A stretch of DNA of 64,000 nucleotides from an uncultured bacterium (GTDB lineage Bacteria > Desulfobacterota > BSN033 > UBA1163), in NCBI GenBank assembly GCA_938002255.1, contig CALLAL010000025.1, positions 48,178 through 112,177 on the forward strand, given 5' to 3'. The position numbers and the translations under genes were made by a program. Of this stretch, positions 10,241 to 19,700 are shown in pieces (positions within the stretch are counted from its first letter, which is position 1; each line of letters opens with the position of its first letter). Under the pieces are notes generated by a model, which searched no databases, had not been told where the DNA came from, and saw nothing but the letters and a program-made list of their open reading frames with translations.

Positions 10241-12268
10241 ATGGGGCTCATCCAAAAACAGTATCACGAGTTAAGAAAGAAGGTCAACACATCGGAGCTT
10301 GACAATCAGAGGCGGGCTTTTCGGGAGACCCGGTCCCGTCAAAAACAGAATCTTCCCCTCTTGGACGATTTCGAAGGGATGAAGAAAGAATTAAAACGGA
10401 TTCGGTCAAGCTCTCTGGGGAATCCAGATCTTCTTAAAGAGGCCATTTCGAACCTTGAGAAAAATCGCTTCAAAGTCCTTCAGGCAAAAGATTCAGAAGA
10501 AGCCTGTCACCTGTTTCTTCAAGAGATTGGCGAAGAAAAGCTCGTCGTCAAATCGAAATCTAACCTTTCCAAAGAGATCGGACTGACCCCTTTTCTTGGG
10601 CGTCATCGTGTCGAGGTCATCGAAACCGATATCGGTGATCGCATCAACCAATTGATAGGAGGGCGATCCTCTCATTATACCGGCCCGATCGTCCATCTGA
10701 CGCGATATGATGTTGCAGAAATCCTTTCAAAACATCTTAAACGGAAAGTGCCTCCTGTCCCGGAAGAAGAGATGCAGGCGGTCCGCGAGGATATCGAATC
10801 TTACCTTCAGAGGGCCAAGATAGGGATCACGGGTGCCAACGCCATCGCCGCTCGAGAAGGAGCGGTGTTGGTCATTCATAACGAGGGAAATGTCACACGG
10901 GTGCGGACGCGACGGAAACACCTTATTCTTGCCTCCATTGATAAGATCTATCCCACTATAAACGATACCCTGACCATGGCCAAACTTGAAACTTATCTGG
11001 CCACTGGCGCGATCTTTCCATCCTTTGTGGACATCATCGGAGGACGATCAAAATCCTCGGATGTAGAAAAGATCCCCTTTTTTGGCATGCATGAGCCGAA
11101 CGAACTGGTGCTCGTTCTTCTTGACAATGGACGAAGCCGAATTCTAACAGAGACACTGGAATATGCTGACCTTCTCACCTGCATCGGATGTGGGAACTGC
11201 CTCCTCGACTGCCCCACCTATAATGTGATCGGCCCCTCTTTTGGAGCTGAGGGGATGCTGGGAGGAAGAGGGGTGGCCCTTTCCGCGCTCCTTCAAGGGC
11301 TTAAGGAGGGGGTCAACAATGGACTCTTTCTCTGTACGACCTGTGGTCTCTGTGGAGAGGTTTGCCCTGTAGGAATCGATGCCGGGAAAAGGCTTAAAGA
11401 CCTGAGGCGATCAAGTTTAAAGAGCCCGGAAGTTTCTCCCGAACTCGATGAAGTGGTCCAACTTCAATCCACTGTTGATCGGTTCGGAACACCCTATGGC
11501 GAAATGGAACGAGCCAGGTTTCAAGACCTCCCTAAGATTGCCCCTGTGGTCCTTTATGTCGGTTGTGTGGGGTTGACTACAGAGGTAGAAACCACATCAA
11601 AGGTTATCACTCTCTTAAGGCGGTTGGGAGTGAATTTTACTCTTATGGATGAGGTGTGCTGTGAAGCAGTGAAAGGAGATACAGGATCGAGCCCGAGCCT
11701 GGAACGGTTCTGTCAGAACGTTGAAAAAATCAGACAGACAGGGGCTAAAGAGGTTCTTTTCCTTTGTCCTACCTGTCTGAGGACGTTTGTCGAAGAAGAC
11801 GAGAAGTCCCCTTCTGGCCTCGTCTTTAAGGACCTCCTCTCTTATCTGAAGGAACATTTCCAATTTGAACCCTCAGGGGCTGAGGCCTCCTTAATAACCT
11901 ATCACGATCCCTGCCACCTCGGCAGAGGATTGGGTTTGTTTGATGGAACGAGAGACCTCTTAAAAAACCTTGGTGTTCATTTTGTAGAGATGGAACATCA
12001 TCATCGGGAATCCCTCTGCTGCGGTGCCGGAGGTGGGGTGAGGGGATTCTACCCAAAATTTTCACGGGACATGGCCCGAACAAGGGTGAAAGAAGCGGAA
12101 GCGGTCAAAGCAGATATCCTGCTTACCGATTGCCTCTCCTGCAAACATAATTTGAAACAGGGGATTCCCTCTGAAATCCAATTGAGAGTCATGACCACGG
12201 CGGAATATCTTTTTGAAAGAATCGAATTAGGTACCCTTCATCTTTTGGAGAAAAAGAGAACCCTCTGA
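10241..12268 (+). CDS. LutB-LutA-like fusion: LUD domain, ferredoxin domain and CCG domains
   Basis: About 675 residues from an ATG at 10241 with an AGGGGAG ribosome site just upstream; the frame is open to a TTG at 10190 that lacks one. Residues about 55-305 form a LUD domain as in LutB. A 2x[4Fe-4S] segment follows (CIGCGNCLLDCP and CTTCGLCGEVCP, about 314-376). The last ~230 residues form a LutA/GlpC-like cysteine-rich CCG region (DEVCCEA and LCCGAGGG). Bacillus LutA and LutB are separate subunits of an L-lactate oxidising complex, so this looks like a natural fusion. The substrate is not shown here; no LutC, GlcD or lactate permease gene is adjacent. Confidence 0.85.
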   Translation: MGLIQKQYHELRKKVNTSELDNQRRAFRETRSRQKQNLPLLDDFEGMKKELKRIRSSSLGNPDLLKEAISNLEKNRFKVLQAKDSEEACHLFLQEIGEEKLVVKSKSNLSKEIGLTPFLGRHRVEVIETDIGDRINQLIGGRSSHYTGPIVHLTRYDVAEILSKHLKRKVPPVPEEEMQAVREDIESYLQRAKIGITGANAIAAREGAVLVIHNEGNVTRVRTRRKHLILASIDKIYPTINDTLTMAKLETYLATGAIFPSFVDIIGGRSKSSDVEKIPFFGMHEPNELVLVLLDNGRSRILTETLEYADLLTCIGCGNCLLDCPTYNVIGPSFGAEGMLGGRGVALSALLQGLKEGVNNGLFLCTTCGLCGEVCPVGIDAGKRLKDLRRSSLKSPEVSPELDEVVQLQSTVDRFGTPYGEMERARFQDLPKIAPVVLYVGCVGLTTEVETTSKVITLLRRLGVNFTLMDEVCCEAVKGDTGSSPSLERFCQNVEKIRQTGAKEVLFLCPTCLRTFVEEDEKSPSGLVFKDLLSYLKEHFQFEPSGAEASLITYHDPCHLGRGLGLFDGTRDLLKNLGVHFVEMEHHHRESLCCGAGGGVRGFYPKFSRDMARTRVKEAEAVKADILLTDCLSCKHNLKQGIPSEIQLRVMTTAEYLFERIELGTLHLLEKKRTL

Positions 12269-12276
12269 CCGTTCCC

Positions 12277-13749
12277 ATGATTCAACGCTCTCTCTTGATC
12301 CTTTTTGGGCTGGTAGGGATGATTGCAGGATGTGTTTCATGGGCCTCCTGGTACGATTCCTCTTCTTTCAACCGGCCCACAGATTGTGAAGTCTTTTTTA
12401 AAAGATTAGATGAACAGGTAAAGAAGGCGAAGGTCAGTGATGCTTCAAGTTTCCCTGTTTCCGGTTTTCCTTATCTTCGGACCAATCGTTTTCTTTCTGC
12501 CCTCAAGGAGAGATTAAACAGTGAACAAGAACGTCAAGAATGGGTTTCATGGATGTTCGCTCTCAACCTCCAGGCGAGAGAAACAGAGATCAGAAATCTT
12601 CCATCTCAAGCCCTTGCTTCTCTTTCTATAGACAGGGAAGCCTTGCTTGGGCAGACGAGGACCTGCTCTCAAGACCTCTTCCAGCATGATCAGAAGAACC
12701 CCCATTTCTATTCCCTTTTGAAGCCAAGGGTTGTCGTTCCGGATGAATACTCCTTTCCTCAGCGAATAGTTGGCGTCTATCCTCTATTTGCCCTTCCTGT
12801 GGCCGCAGTGACTGAAAATGCCCGGAGGAAGATGAGGGAGCGATTTGAGGTGGATCTCGAGGCTCTTCCCAGGGATGGCATACTGACCTATTATCTTCCG
12901 GAGAAGATCCCCTCACTTGGCCCGAGAGAGATTGAAAGGATTGTGGAAGCTTCTCGAAGGAACGCCTTCAAGGCACCGCGACCGAATGAAACGGAAGGAA
13001 AACAATTAGCACAATTCTTTGCCCCGGCCCTCATCCAGGATGTTGCTGCCTCCTATGACTCTTTCGGAGAGTTGGGCTGGAAGCAGGGACGGCCAGCGGT
13101 TCACCCTATGCGACCGGTTGTGTATTACTATTTTACCAATGGTTTTATGAAAGGCGATCCCACGTTACAGATTAATTATGTCATCTGGTATTCCGAGAGG
13201 GCAGGGAAAAACCCGCCCTTTATTGAGAAAGGGCATCTGGATGGGTTGACCATTCGCTTTTCTTTGGACCTTCAGGGTAGCCTGTTCATGGTGGACATTC
13301 AAAACAATTGCGGATGTTACCACTTCTATGTTCCGGCCAAGGGCAGGATAGAGCAAGTACATTCCAAACTTTTCCAGTTCGATGCTCTCATTGTCCAGTA
13401 TCTTCCTGAAGTTTCTGATGATCAGCGCCTTGGAATTCTGATCAGCTCCGGATGGCATCAGCCTCAACGATTGATTGCCATCAAAGAAACGCACCCTTCC
13501 CTTCCTTATGACTTGCTGCCTTACGACCTGCTCGAATCCCTTCCCCATGAAGATGGGAGGAGGGAAAGCCTCTTTGATGAAAAAGGGATTGCAAAAGAAT
13601 CTCAACGAGTAGAACGATTTCTCCTTTTCTCGATGGGCATCCCATCCATTGGAAGCATGCGGCAACGGGGGCATCATGCCACCGAACTGATTGGAAGAAC
13701 CCATTTTGACGACCCCTATCTCTTCGACAAACATTTCATTTTTAAGTAA
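12277..13749 (+). CDS. Predicted lipoprotein of unknown function
   Basis: 490 residues. The N-terminus is a lipoprotein signal (LLILFGLVGMIAGC, lipid-attachment Cys near residue 19), so it is expected in the envelope. No domain was recognised. The middle holds an aromatic-rich stretch (PVVYYYFTNGFMKGDP, about 280-300) and a Cys pair in QNNCGCYHFYV (about 345). It starts 8 bases after the LutB-LutA fusion and is followed, perhaps with overlap, by a LolA-like gene, so it may belong to an envelope operon. Function is left open. Confidence 0.7.
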   Translation: MIQRSLLILFGLVGMIAGCVSWASWYDSSSFNRPTDCEVFFKRLDEQVKKAKVSDASSFPVSGFPYLRTNRFLSALKERLNSEQERQEWVSWMFALNLQARETEIRNLPSQALASLSIDREALLGQTRTCSQDLFQHDQKNPHFYSLLKPRVVVPDEYSFPQRIVGVYPLFALPVAAVTENARRKMRERFEVDLEALPRDGILTYYLPEKIPSLGPREIERIVEASRRNAFKAPRPNETEGKQLAQFFAPALIQDVAASYDSFGELGWKQGRPAVHPMRPVVYYYFTNGFMKGDPTLQINYVIWYSERAGKNPPFIEKGHLDGLTIRFSLDLQGSLFMVDIQNNCGCYHFYVPAKGRIEQVHSKLFQFDALIVQYLPEVSDDQRLGILISSGWHQPQRLIAIKETHPSLPYDLLPYDLLESLPHEDGRRESLFDEKGIAKESQRVERFLLFSMGIPSIGSMRQRGHHATELIGRTHFDDPYLFDKHFIFK

Positions 13750-14437
13750 ATGGGGGAAGAGGTGTTTGATCTTCTTAGGGTTAACCCTGACCCAGCCTCT
13801 TCCGGTCGAGCGGGGAGGGTCGCCTGCGTGGGCGGAGGAGAATCAAATCCGTTCGGTCGTCCAGAAGATGACCTATGCTTTCGATTCCTTGGAAAGTTAT
13901 GCCTGTGAGGTGGAACAATTTTTTTATCAGGGTGGGAAGGAGGATCAGTCCTATCGGTTTAGATTTTATTACAGAAAGAATCGAAAGATTCGGGTCGATT
14001 TCATTTCGCCCTATTCGGGGATGTCGATCTTCTATCAGGGAGGGGATAGAGAGGCTACGGTCAAACCCTTTCGAAGCCTGCCTGCCCTGAAACTGAAAGT
14101 GTCGATCCACAACCCTTTACTCAAAACGGCTGCTGGCCAAACCCTTGATCAGACAGATATGGGATATTTTATCCATTTTTTAAAAAAGAATCTTCGAGCG
14201 GTAAAACAAACGGAAAGCGAATATCAGGAAAAGGGAGAAGAGGTTATCGTATTGCTTTTCGCAAAAGATTACATTAGAGATAAAACGCTTGAGCATTACC
14301 GAATCCATGTTTCTAAAAAGCTATGGCTTCCCATTCGGATTGAGCGGTACCATCTGGATGGGCAACCGCTTGAGATAACAGTCATCAATGATTATGTGCT
14401 TAATGAACATCTGGATGAAAAATTTTTCATTCCCTGA
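13691..14437 (+). CDS. LolA-like periplasmic lipoprotein carrier-family protein
   Basis: The mature part, from about residue 50, reads as a LolA/DUF4292-type fold: TYAFDSLESYACEVEQFF, then KIRVDFISPYSGMSIFYQG and an LPIRIERYHLDGQPLE strand near the end. Such proteins bind lipid or lipoprotein acyl chains in the periplasm. The start is uncertain. The open frame begins at a TTG at 13691 (overlapping the upstream gene by 59 bases, no clear ribosome site). Another TTG at 13766 lies behind GGGGGAAGAGG but would cut off the basic KWGKR n-region of the signal peptide. A family-B repeat starts 5 bases after the stop. Confidence 0.75.
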   Translation: MEEPILTTPISSTNISFLSKWGKRCLIFLGLTLTQPLPVERGGSPAWAEENQIRSVVQKMTYAFDSLESYACEVEQFFYQGGKEDQSYRFRFYYRKNRKIRVDFISPYSGMSIFYQGGDREATVKPFRSLPALKLKVSIHNPLLKTAAGQTLDQTDMGYFIHFLKKNLRAVKQTESEYQEKGEEVIVLLFAKDYIRDKTLEHYRIHVSKKLWLPIRIERYHLDGQPLEITVINDYVLNEHLDEKFFIP

Positions 14438-14442
14438 GCTTA

Positions 14443-14654
14443 CCTCAACATTTCAAAAAATTGAGACAAAGGGACATGGGGGAACCGTTCGGAAACGATT
14501 CGAGGCGAACCTTCAGATCCATGGGCACTCCCATGGCTAACCCATACTGGAATTCACCCTTGGTGGAGTCCAGCAATCCTTTAAGACATCCGGTTAACCG
14601 CCATCGAAGCGTTGGAGAGCGGTTTATCCATGGCCCTTTATGCAACTTGCAAGG
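14443..14654 (+). repeat. Dispersed foldback repeat, family B copy 1
   Basis: This ~212-bp block is repeated in reverse orientation at 45144-45356. The two copies share long exact runs such as CGGAAACGATTCGAGGCGAAC. Within each copy the ends are imperfect inverted repeats of about 45 bp: AAAGGGACATGG with AACCG at the left (14468 onward) pairs with CGGTTTATCCATGGCCCTTT at the right (14620-14639). The copy is bounded by CTTA on both sides (14439-14442 and 14655-14658), a possible 4-bp target duplication. It begins 5 bp after the LolA-like stop. The short open frames inside it are not credible genes. Confidence 0.85.
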
Positions 14655-14710
14655 CTTATCCTGGCCCTATCAGGAAAAGACCTTTGCGATCGCAACGGAG
14701 AAGGGTTCCT

Positions 14711-15907
14711 ATGAAACCAGATTATGACGTGATCATCGTAGGGGCAGGACCGGGAGGATCGACGGCAGCCCGCGGGTGTGCCCGATCGGGGTTAAAAACA
14801 CTTTTAATTGAGAAAGAGACGTTTCCGAGATATAAGGCTTGTGGAGGATGCCTATCATTAAAGACTGTCCATCTTCTTGATTTCGACCTTACCTCTGTCC
14901 TTGAGAATACCATTTATGGGGCTAAATTCAGTTACTGTTTGAAAGAGACTTTCTTTCTTGAATCGAAAGAGCCCATCGCCTTTTTAGTCATGAGAGATCG
15001 CTTTGATCACTTCCTGGTCAATAAAGCCATGGAGGCCGGAGCCACTTTTCTGGAAGGCGAGAGGGTGACTCAGATCGAGGAGAAAGCAGGAAGGATAGAA
15101 GTTGAGTTGGCCCAAGGCAGACGACTCTCAGCTTACTATCTTATCGGTGCAGATGGGGCGGAGAGCGTCGTAGCCAAATCGGTTGTGCCCGAAAGGAGCC
15201 TCGGCGATGGTCTTGCCGTTCAGAGTGAGGTCCGTTTTGACTCTTCCCTTCCTTTCCCTGATCAAGAGCTCCACTTTGTCCATCTTGACTTCGGTAAGAT
15301 TCCCAATGGATATGGATGGGTTTTCCCCAAAACGCATTGGCTTTCCATTGGAATCGGCGGGATGTTCAAGGAGACGAGAAACATAAACCCGAGACGATTT
15401 TTAGACAATTTTTTAAAGGAACTCGGCTATATTTCGAAAGACAGAATTGAAAAGATCAAAGGCCATCTTCTCCCTTCCTTTTATCATGAAGGTCAGATTG
15501 TCTCTCGGGGGAAGATTCTCCTGGTGGGAGATGCAGCCCATCTCATGGACCCTCTTCAAGGTGAAGGGATTTATTATGCGATTCAGAGCGGCCTTCTGGC
15601 TGCCGAGGCCATCATTGAATCGGAAAAGCGTGGCGTTCTTCCATCCCATCCCTACCAAAAAAACATCACTCTGACGATTTCCGAAAATCTGAAATGGGCC
15701 CTCTCCTTTTCTCGATTCGTTTTCAAGTTTACGAAGCTTGCTTATCAGACCCTCAAGCACTATCCTGAACTGAGCCATCTTTACCTGCAAGTTCTCGAAG
15801 GAAGAGAAACCTATCAGGGATTTGTAGCAAGCGTCAAAGAGCGGATCAAAGATTTTATGAAAGGAAGGCTCAGTGAGAAGATTCGAAAAGCGATGGCCAA
15901 GGTCTAA
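14711..15907 (+). CDS. Geranylgeranyl-reductase-family FAD-dependent oxidoreductase
   Basis: About 398 residues from the ATG at 14711 (GGAGAAGGG ribosome site); upstream in-frame codons lie in repeat DNA and are rejected. The N-terminal Rossmann motif VGAGPGGSTAARGCARSG binds FAD. RYKACGGCLS is the family's Cys-containing loop and LLVGDAAHLMDPLQGEGI is the second FAD motif (about 275-292). Members reduce isoprenoid double bonds (geranylgeranyl lipids, quinone or chlorophyll side chains); the substrate here is unknown. The 3' end overlaps the endonuclease III gene by 35 bases. Confidence 0.87.
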   Translation: MKPDYDVIIVGAGPGGSTAARGCARSGLKTLLIEKETFPRYKACGGCLSLKTVHLLDFDLTSVLENTIYGAKFSYCLKETFFLESKEPIAFLVMRDRFDHFLVNKAMEAGATFLEGERVTQIEEKAGRIEVELAQGRRLSAYYLIGADGAESVVAKSVVPERSLGDGLAVQSEVRFDSSLPFPDQELHFVHLDFGKIPNGYGWVFPKTHWLSIGIGGMFKETRNINPRRFLDNFLKELGYISKDRIEKIKGHLLPSFYHEGQIVSRGKILLVGDAAHLMDPLQGEGIYYAIQSGLLAAEAIIESEKRGVLPSHPYQKNITLTISENLKWALSFSRFVFKFTKLAYQTLKHYPELSHLYLQVLEGRETYQGFVASVKERIKDFMKGRLSEKIRKAMAKV

Positions 15908-16562
15908 ACATTTGAAGCAAAAGTTGAAGCGTATCGCCTTCCTTCTCGAAAAGAAATACGGTTCTCCCAAAAGGGGAAAGCATGGAGACCCCCTTGAAAC
16001 ACTCATCCAGACGATTCTCTCTCAAAACACCCATGACCTTAACCGGGATCAGGCTTACACCCGATTAAGGAGACGCTTTCCCCGATGGGAAGATCTTCTC
16101 CAGGCAAAGAAAGGGGCGATCCTTTCCTCCATCCGACCTGCTGGCCTTGGCCGTCAGAAATCCAGAACGATCCAGGAAGCCCTTCGCTGGATTCTGAAAC
16201 GGGAAGGTTGCCTATCCCTCTCCTTTTTAAAAGAAATGGGTTCAGAGGAGATCGAGAGAGTGTTGAGAGAGATAAAAGGGGTTGGTCCCAAAACGGTTCA
16301 TTGTGTTCTTCTATTCGGTCTCCAAAGGGAAGCCTTTCCTGTCGATACTCACATCCTCAGAATTGGAAAGCGAGTGGGTTTCATTCCTGTAAGGTTGGGC
16401 GCGGATCTGGCCCATCGCTGGATGAAGCCTCTCGTTCCTGAAGGAAAATCATTCTCTCTCCATCTCAACCTCATCCAGTTTGGAAGGACAGTGTGCAAAG
16501 CTCGAAACCCCGGATGTTTGGACTGCCTCCTTGCAGAGGAATGCCTCTATCCTCCAAAATAA
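15873..16562 (+). CDS. nth: Endonuclease III-family DNA glycosylase/AP lyase
   Basis: 229 residues with a GTG start at 15873 behind AGGAAGG, overlapping the upstream flavoprotein gene by 35 bases. It contains the helix-hairpin-helix IKGVGPKTVHCVL with the catalytic Lys position, the catalytic Asp in FPVDTHILRIGKR, and a C-terminal [4Fe-4S] loop (C-X6-C-X2-C-X5-C in VCKARNPGCLDCLLAEEC). The family removes oxidised pyrimidines and nicks abasic sites. It is close in layout to Nth, though a divergent HhH-GPD paralogue with another base preference cannot be excluded. Confidence 0.88.
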   Translation: MRRFEKRWPRSKHLKQKLKRIAFLLEKKYGSPKRGKHGDPLETLIQTILSQNTHDLNRDQAYTRLRRRFPRWEDLLQAKKGAILSSIRPAGLGRQKSRTIQEALRWILKREGCLSLSFLKEMGSEEIERVLREIKGVGPKTVHCVLLFGLQREAFPVDTHILRIGKRVGFIPVRLGADLAHRWMKPLVPEGKSFSLHLNLIQFGRTVCKARNPGCLDCLLAEECLYPPK

Positions 16563-16586
16563 TAGAAGTAAAAGAGAAGCCCAATC

Positions 16587-16620
16587 TTCCCCCCTAAATG
16601 GGAACCCATTTAGGGGGGAA
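16587..16620. repeat. Perfect 16-bp palindrome between nth and mfd
   Basis: TTCCCCCCTAAATGGG (16587-16602) is followed after two bases by its exact complement (16605-16620). The hairpin is very strong and symmetrical but has no T-run on either strand, so a simple intrinsic terminator is not clearly supported. It could stop or stabilise the upstream nth transcript, or be a single member of a REP-like family. The rest of the 162-bp gap before mfd shows nothing recognisable. Confidence 0.7.
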
Positions 16621-16724
16621 ATAGAGATAAAGGGGAGGGAGGTTGAGAAGTGATCTGTCTGTTATGGGTTTTAACTGATCTGAGGGGGTAGGAGAAGTTC
16701 TTCTTTGAAGAGGTTCATCCACAG

Positions 16725-19700
16725 ATGAATAGAGAAGGTTTGTCCTTTAAATTATGGTTTGAATCCGGCTCCTTCCGGGAATCAAAAAGATTGGGGTTGA
16801 CCGGTTTGAAGGGATCCTCAAGGGCTTATCTTCTCTCCCTCTGGAGGGAAAAGGTGGGAGGACCCCTTCTGGTGGTGACGCCTCACCTGCGAGACACCGA
16901 ATATCTCCTCGAGGACTTTCGGTTTTTTCATAAAAAGGGTGATGAGATCGCCTTTCTCTTTCCCCAGTGGGAAACGCTCCCTTATGATGATCTTCCTCCC
17001 CATCCGGAGATCATCCGGGATAGAGTTTTTTGCCTGTTCCGGTTGATGGAAGATGAAAACACGATAGTCTTTTGTCCTGTCAAAGCTTTGATGCAAAAGG
17101 TTCTTCCGCCCTCGGACTTGAAAAGGTCTACCTATCTGCTCAAAAGGGGAGAGGAGATAGACCGGGATCACCTCGTCCAGTTTTTAAACGAAGGTGGCTA
17201 TACTTCTGTAAAGGTAGTTGAAGAGCGGGGTGATTTCAGCCTCAGGGGAGGAATCGTCGATCTCTACAGCCCACTCTATGACGATCCTCTAAGGCTTGAA
17301 TTCGATGGAGACCGAGTGGAATCCATCAGGAGGTTCGATGTTGAAAGCCAACGCTCCCTCAAAGGGGCAGAAATGGAGAGGGCGACCCTTCTTCCTATGA
17401 GAGACTTTTCAAAGGATGTCTCGACTCGAACCATGGCTACCCTCTTCGATTATTTCAAAGCAGGGGGATGGGTTTTTCTTGTCGATGCAGAGGAAGTGGA
17501 GAGAGAGGCAGAGTCTTTTTCACGGATGGTTGAGGCCCATTATGAAAAGGCTCGATTGAAGATTCCTTCGGTTGCTCCTCCTGATTCTCTCTATCTCCCT
17601 TTGATAGACCTCGAGAAGGGCTTTGAAAAGTTCAGAAAGGTTTTTCTTGAGGCAGGACCTCTGGCCCCTCCGGGTTGTGACTGGATTGAATCCTTTCAGA
17701 TCGAAAGCAACGAAGATCTCCAGCGAGAGATCAACGCTATGATTGAGACGGGAGAAGCTCGGGCGAAAGATTCTCCCTTATCTGCTCTCCTCAAGCCTTT
17801 ACGTCAGTGGCAACAGGAAGGGAAGGCGATCTACCTCATCTCCCATACAACGGCGCAGGCAGAGAGGATGAGGGATCTGCTGACCCACTATGAGATCTCT
17901 TCGAAGATGGAGGGGGAAAAGAGGTTCCATGAGGTCGTGGCAGAGCCGGGCGGCGTTAGCCTCCTCACCGGAAAACTTTCCTCGGGTTTTAGAGCTCTAA
18001 AAGAAGGTTGGGTCCTATTGGTTGAAGAGGAAATTTTTGGAGAGAGACGGAAATGGAAAGAAGAGAGGCGAAAAACATATTTACCACGGGACGAAATCCG
18101 ATCACTTTCCTCCTATGGCGAACTTCGCGAACATGACTATGTTGTCCACACCGATTATGGCATTGGTCTTTACCGAGGGTTGAGACATCTCAAGATCGGT
18201 GTCGTGTCGAATGATTACCTCCTCCTTGAGTATCTCGGTGGGGACAAGGTTTATGTCCCTGTGGATCGGCTCAATCTCATCCAAAAATATATTGGAGGAG
18301 ATGGCAGCCATCCCCCGCTTGATAAATTGGGAGGGCGAGGCTGGCAGAGGGCAAAAAAGAGGGCAAAGGATGCGGTCACAGAGATGGTTAAAGAAATTCT
18401 CGAGCTCTATGCCGCAAGAGAGGCCTTCCAGGGGATTGCCTTTTCTCCTGTGAATTCGTCCTATAAGGAGTTTGAAGCCACTTTTGAATATGAAGAAACT
18501 CCTGATCAACTCAAGGCAATCGAAGCCGTGATGAAAGACATGGGGAATCCGAAACCAATGGACCGCCTGATCTGTGGGGATGTTGGATTTGGGAAGACAG
18601 AGGTGGCACTCCGTGCGGCCTACCGTGCGGTCATGGACGGAAGTCAGGTGGCTGTGTTAGTTCCAACCACGGTTCTTGCCCAACAGCATCACCAGACCTT
18701 TTCCTGGCGGTTCAAAAATTATCCGGTTATCGTCGAGATGCTGAGCCGTTTCAAAAACCCTCGGGAGCAGAAAAAGATCCTCCAGCGATTGCAAGAAGGA
18801 AAGATCGATATCATTATTGGGACCCATCGCCTCCTCCAAAAAGATGTTTCCTTTTATAATCTTGGTCTGGTGGTGATTGATGAAGAACACCGGTTCGGGG
18901 TTGACCATAAAGAGAAATTGAAGCAGCTCAGAAGGACCGTCGATGTGATAACCCTGACTGCTACACCCATTCCGAGAACCCTCCAGATGGCTCTTTCCGG
19001 CATCCGAGACCTCAGCCTCATTCAGACCCCTCCTGAAAACCGTCTTTCGATTCGCACTTTTGTGACTCGCTATGATGAGGAGGTCATTCGGGAGGCCATT
19101 CAAAGAGAATTTAACCGTGGAGGACAGGTCTTCTTTGTCCATTATCGGGTTCAGAACATTTATACCTTGGCGGCTCAGCTCAAAAAGCTTGTTCCTGAAG
19201 CACGTCTGGCGATTGCCCATGGTCAGATGAACGAGAGAGAACTGGAGAAAGTGATGGTCCAGTTTGTGAAAGGAGCGTATAACCTTCTGGTTTGCACCAG
19301 CATCATTGAGTCCGGGCTGGACATCCCTGCGGCCAATACGATCCTGATCAATCATGCTGAACATTTTGGCCTTGCGGATCTGTATCAATTAAGAGGCAGG
19401 GTAGGAAGGGGAAGGCATCAGGCCTATGCCTATCTGCTGATCCCTAAAGACCTTTCCCTTTCAAGAGATGCGGCAAAGAGACTCAGAGCGATTCAGGAAT
19501 TGAGTGAACTGGGCTCAGGCTTCAAACTGGCTCTTCAAGATATGGAGATCCGGGGAGCAGGAAACCTTTTAGGCCGTTCTCAATCCGGACACATTTCCGC
19601 GGTGGGGCTCGAGTACTATACCCAACTGATGGAAAAGGCGGTCAGGGAGTTGAAAGGAGAAGAGGTGATTGAAGAGATCACCCCTGAGATCCATTTCCAC

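Noticed and set aside
14461..14727. Short open frames within family-B repeat copy 1
   Set aside because: They arise from the repeat sequence, are not preserved in copy 2 and have no ribosome sites.
18657..19388. 243-codon frame antisense to mfd
   Set aside because: It overlaps the conserved helicase motifs of mfd on the other strand and has no family resemblance.
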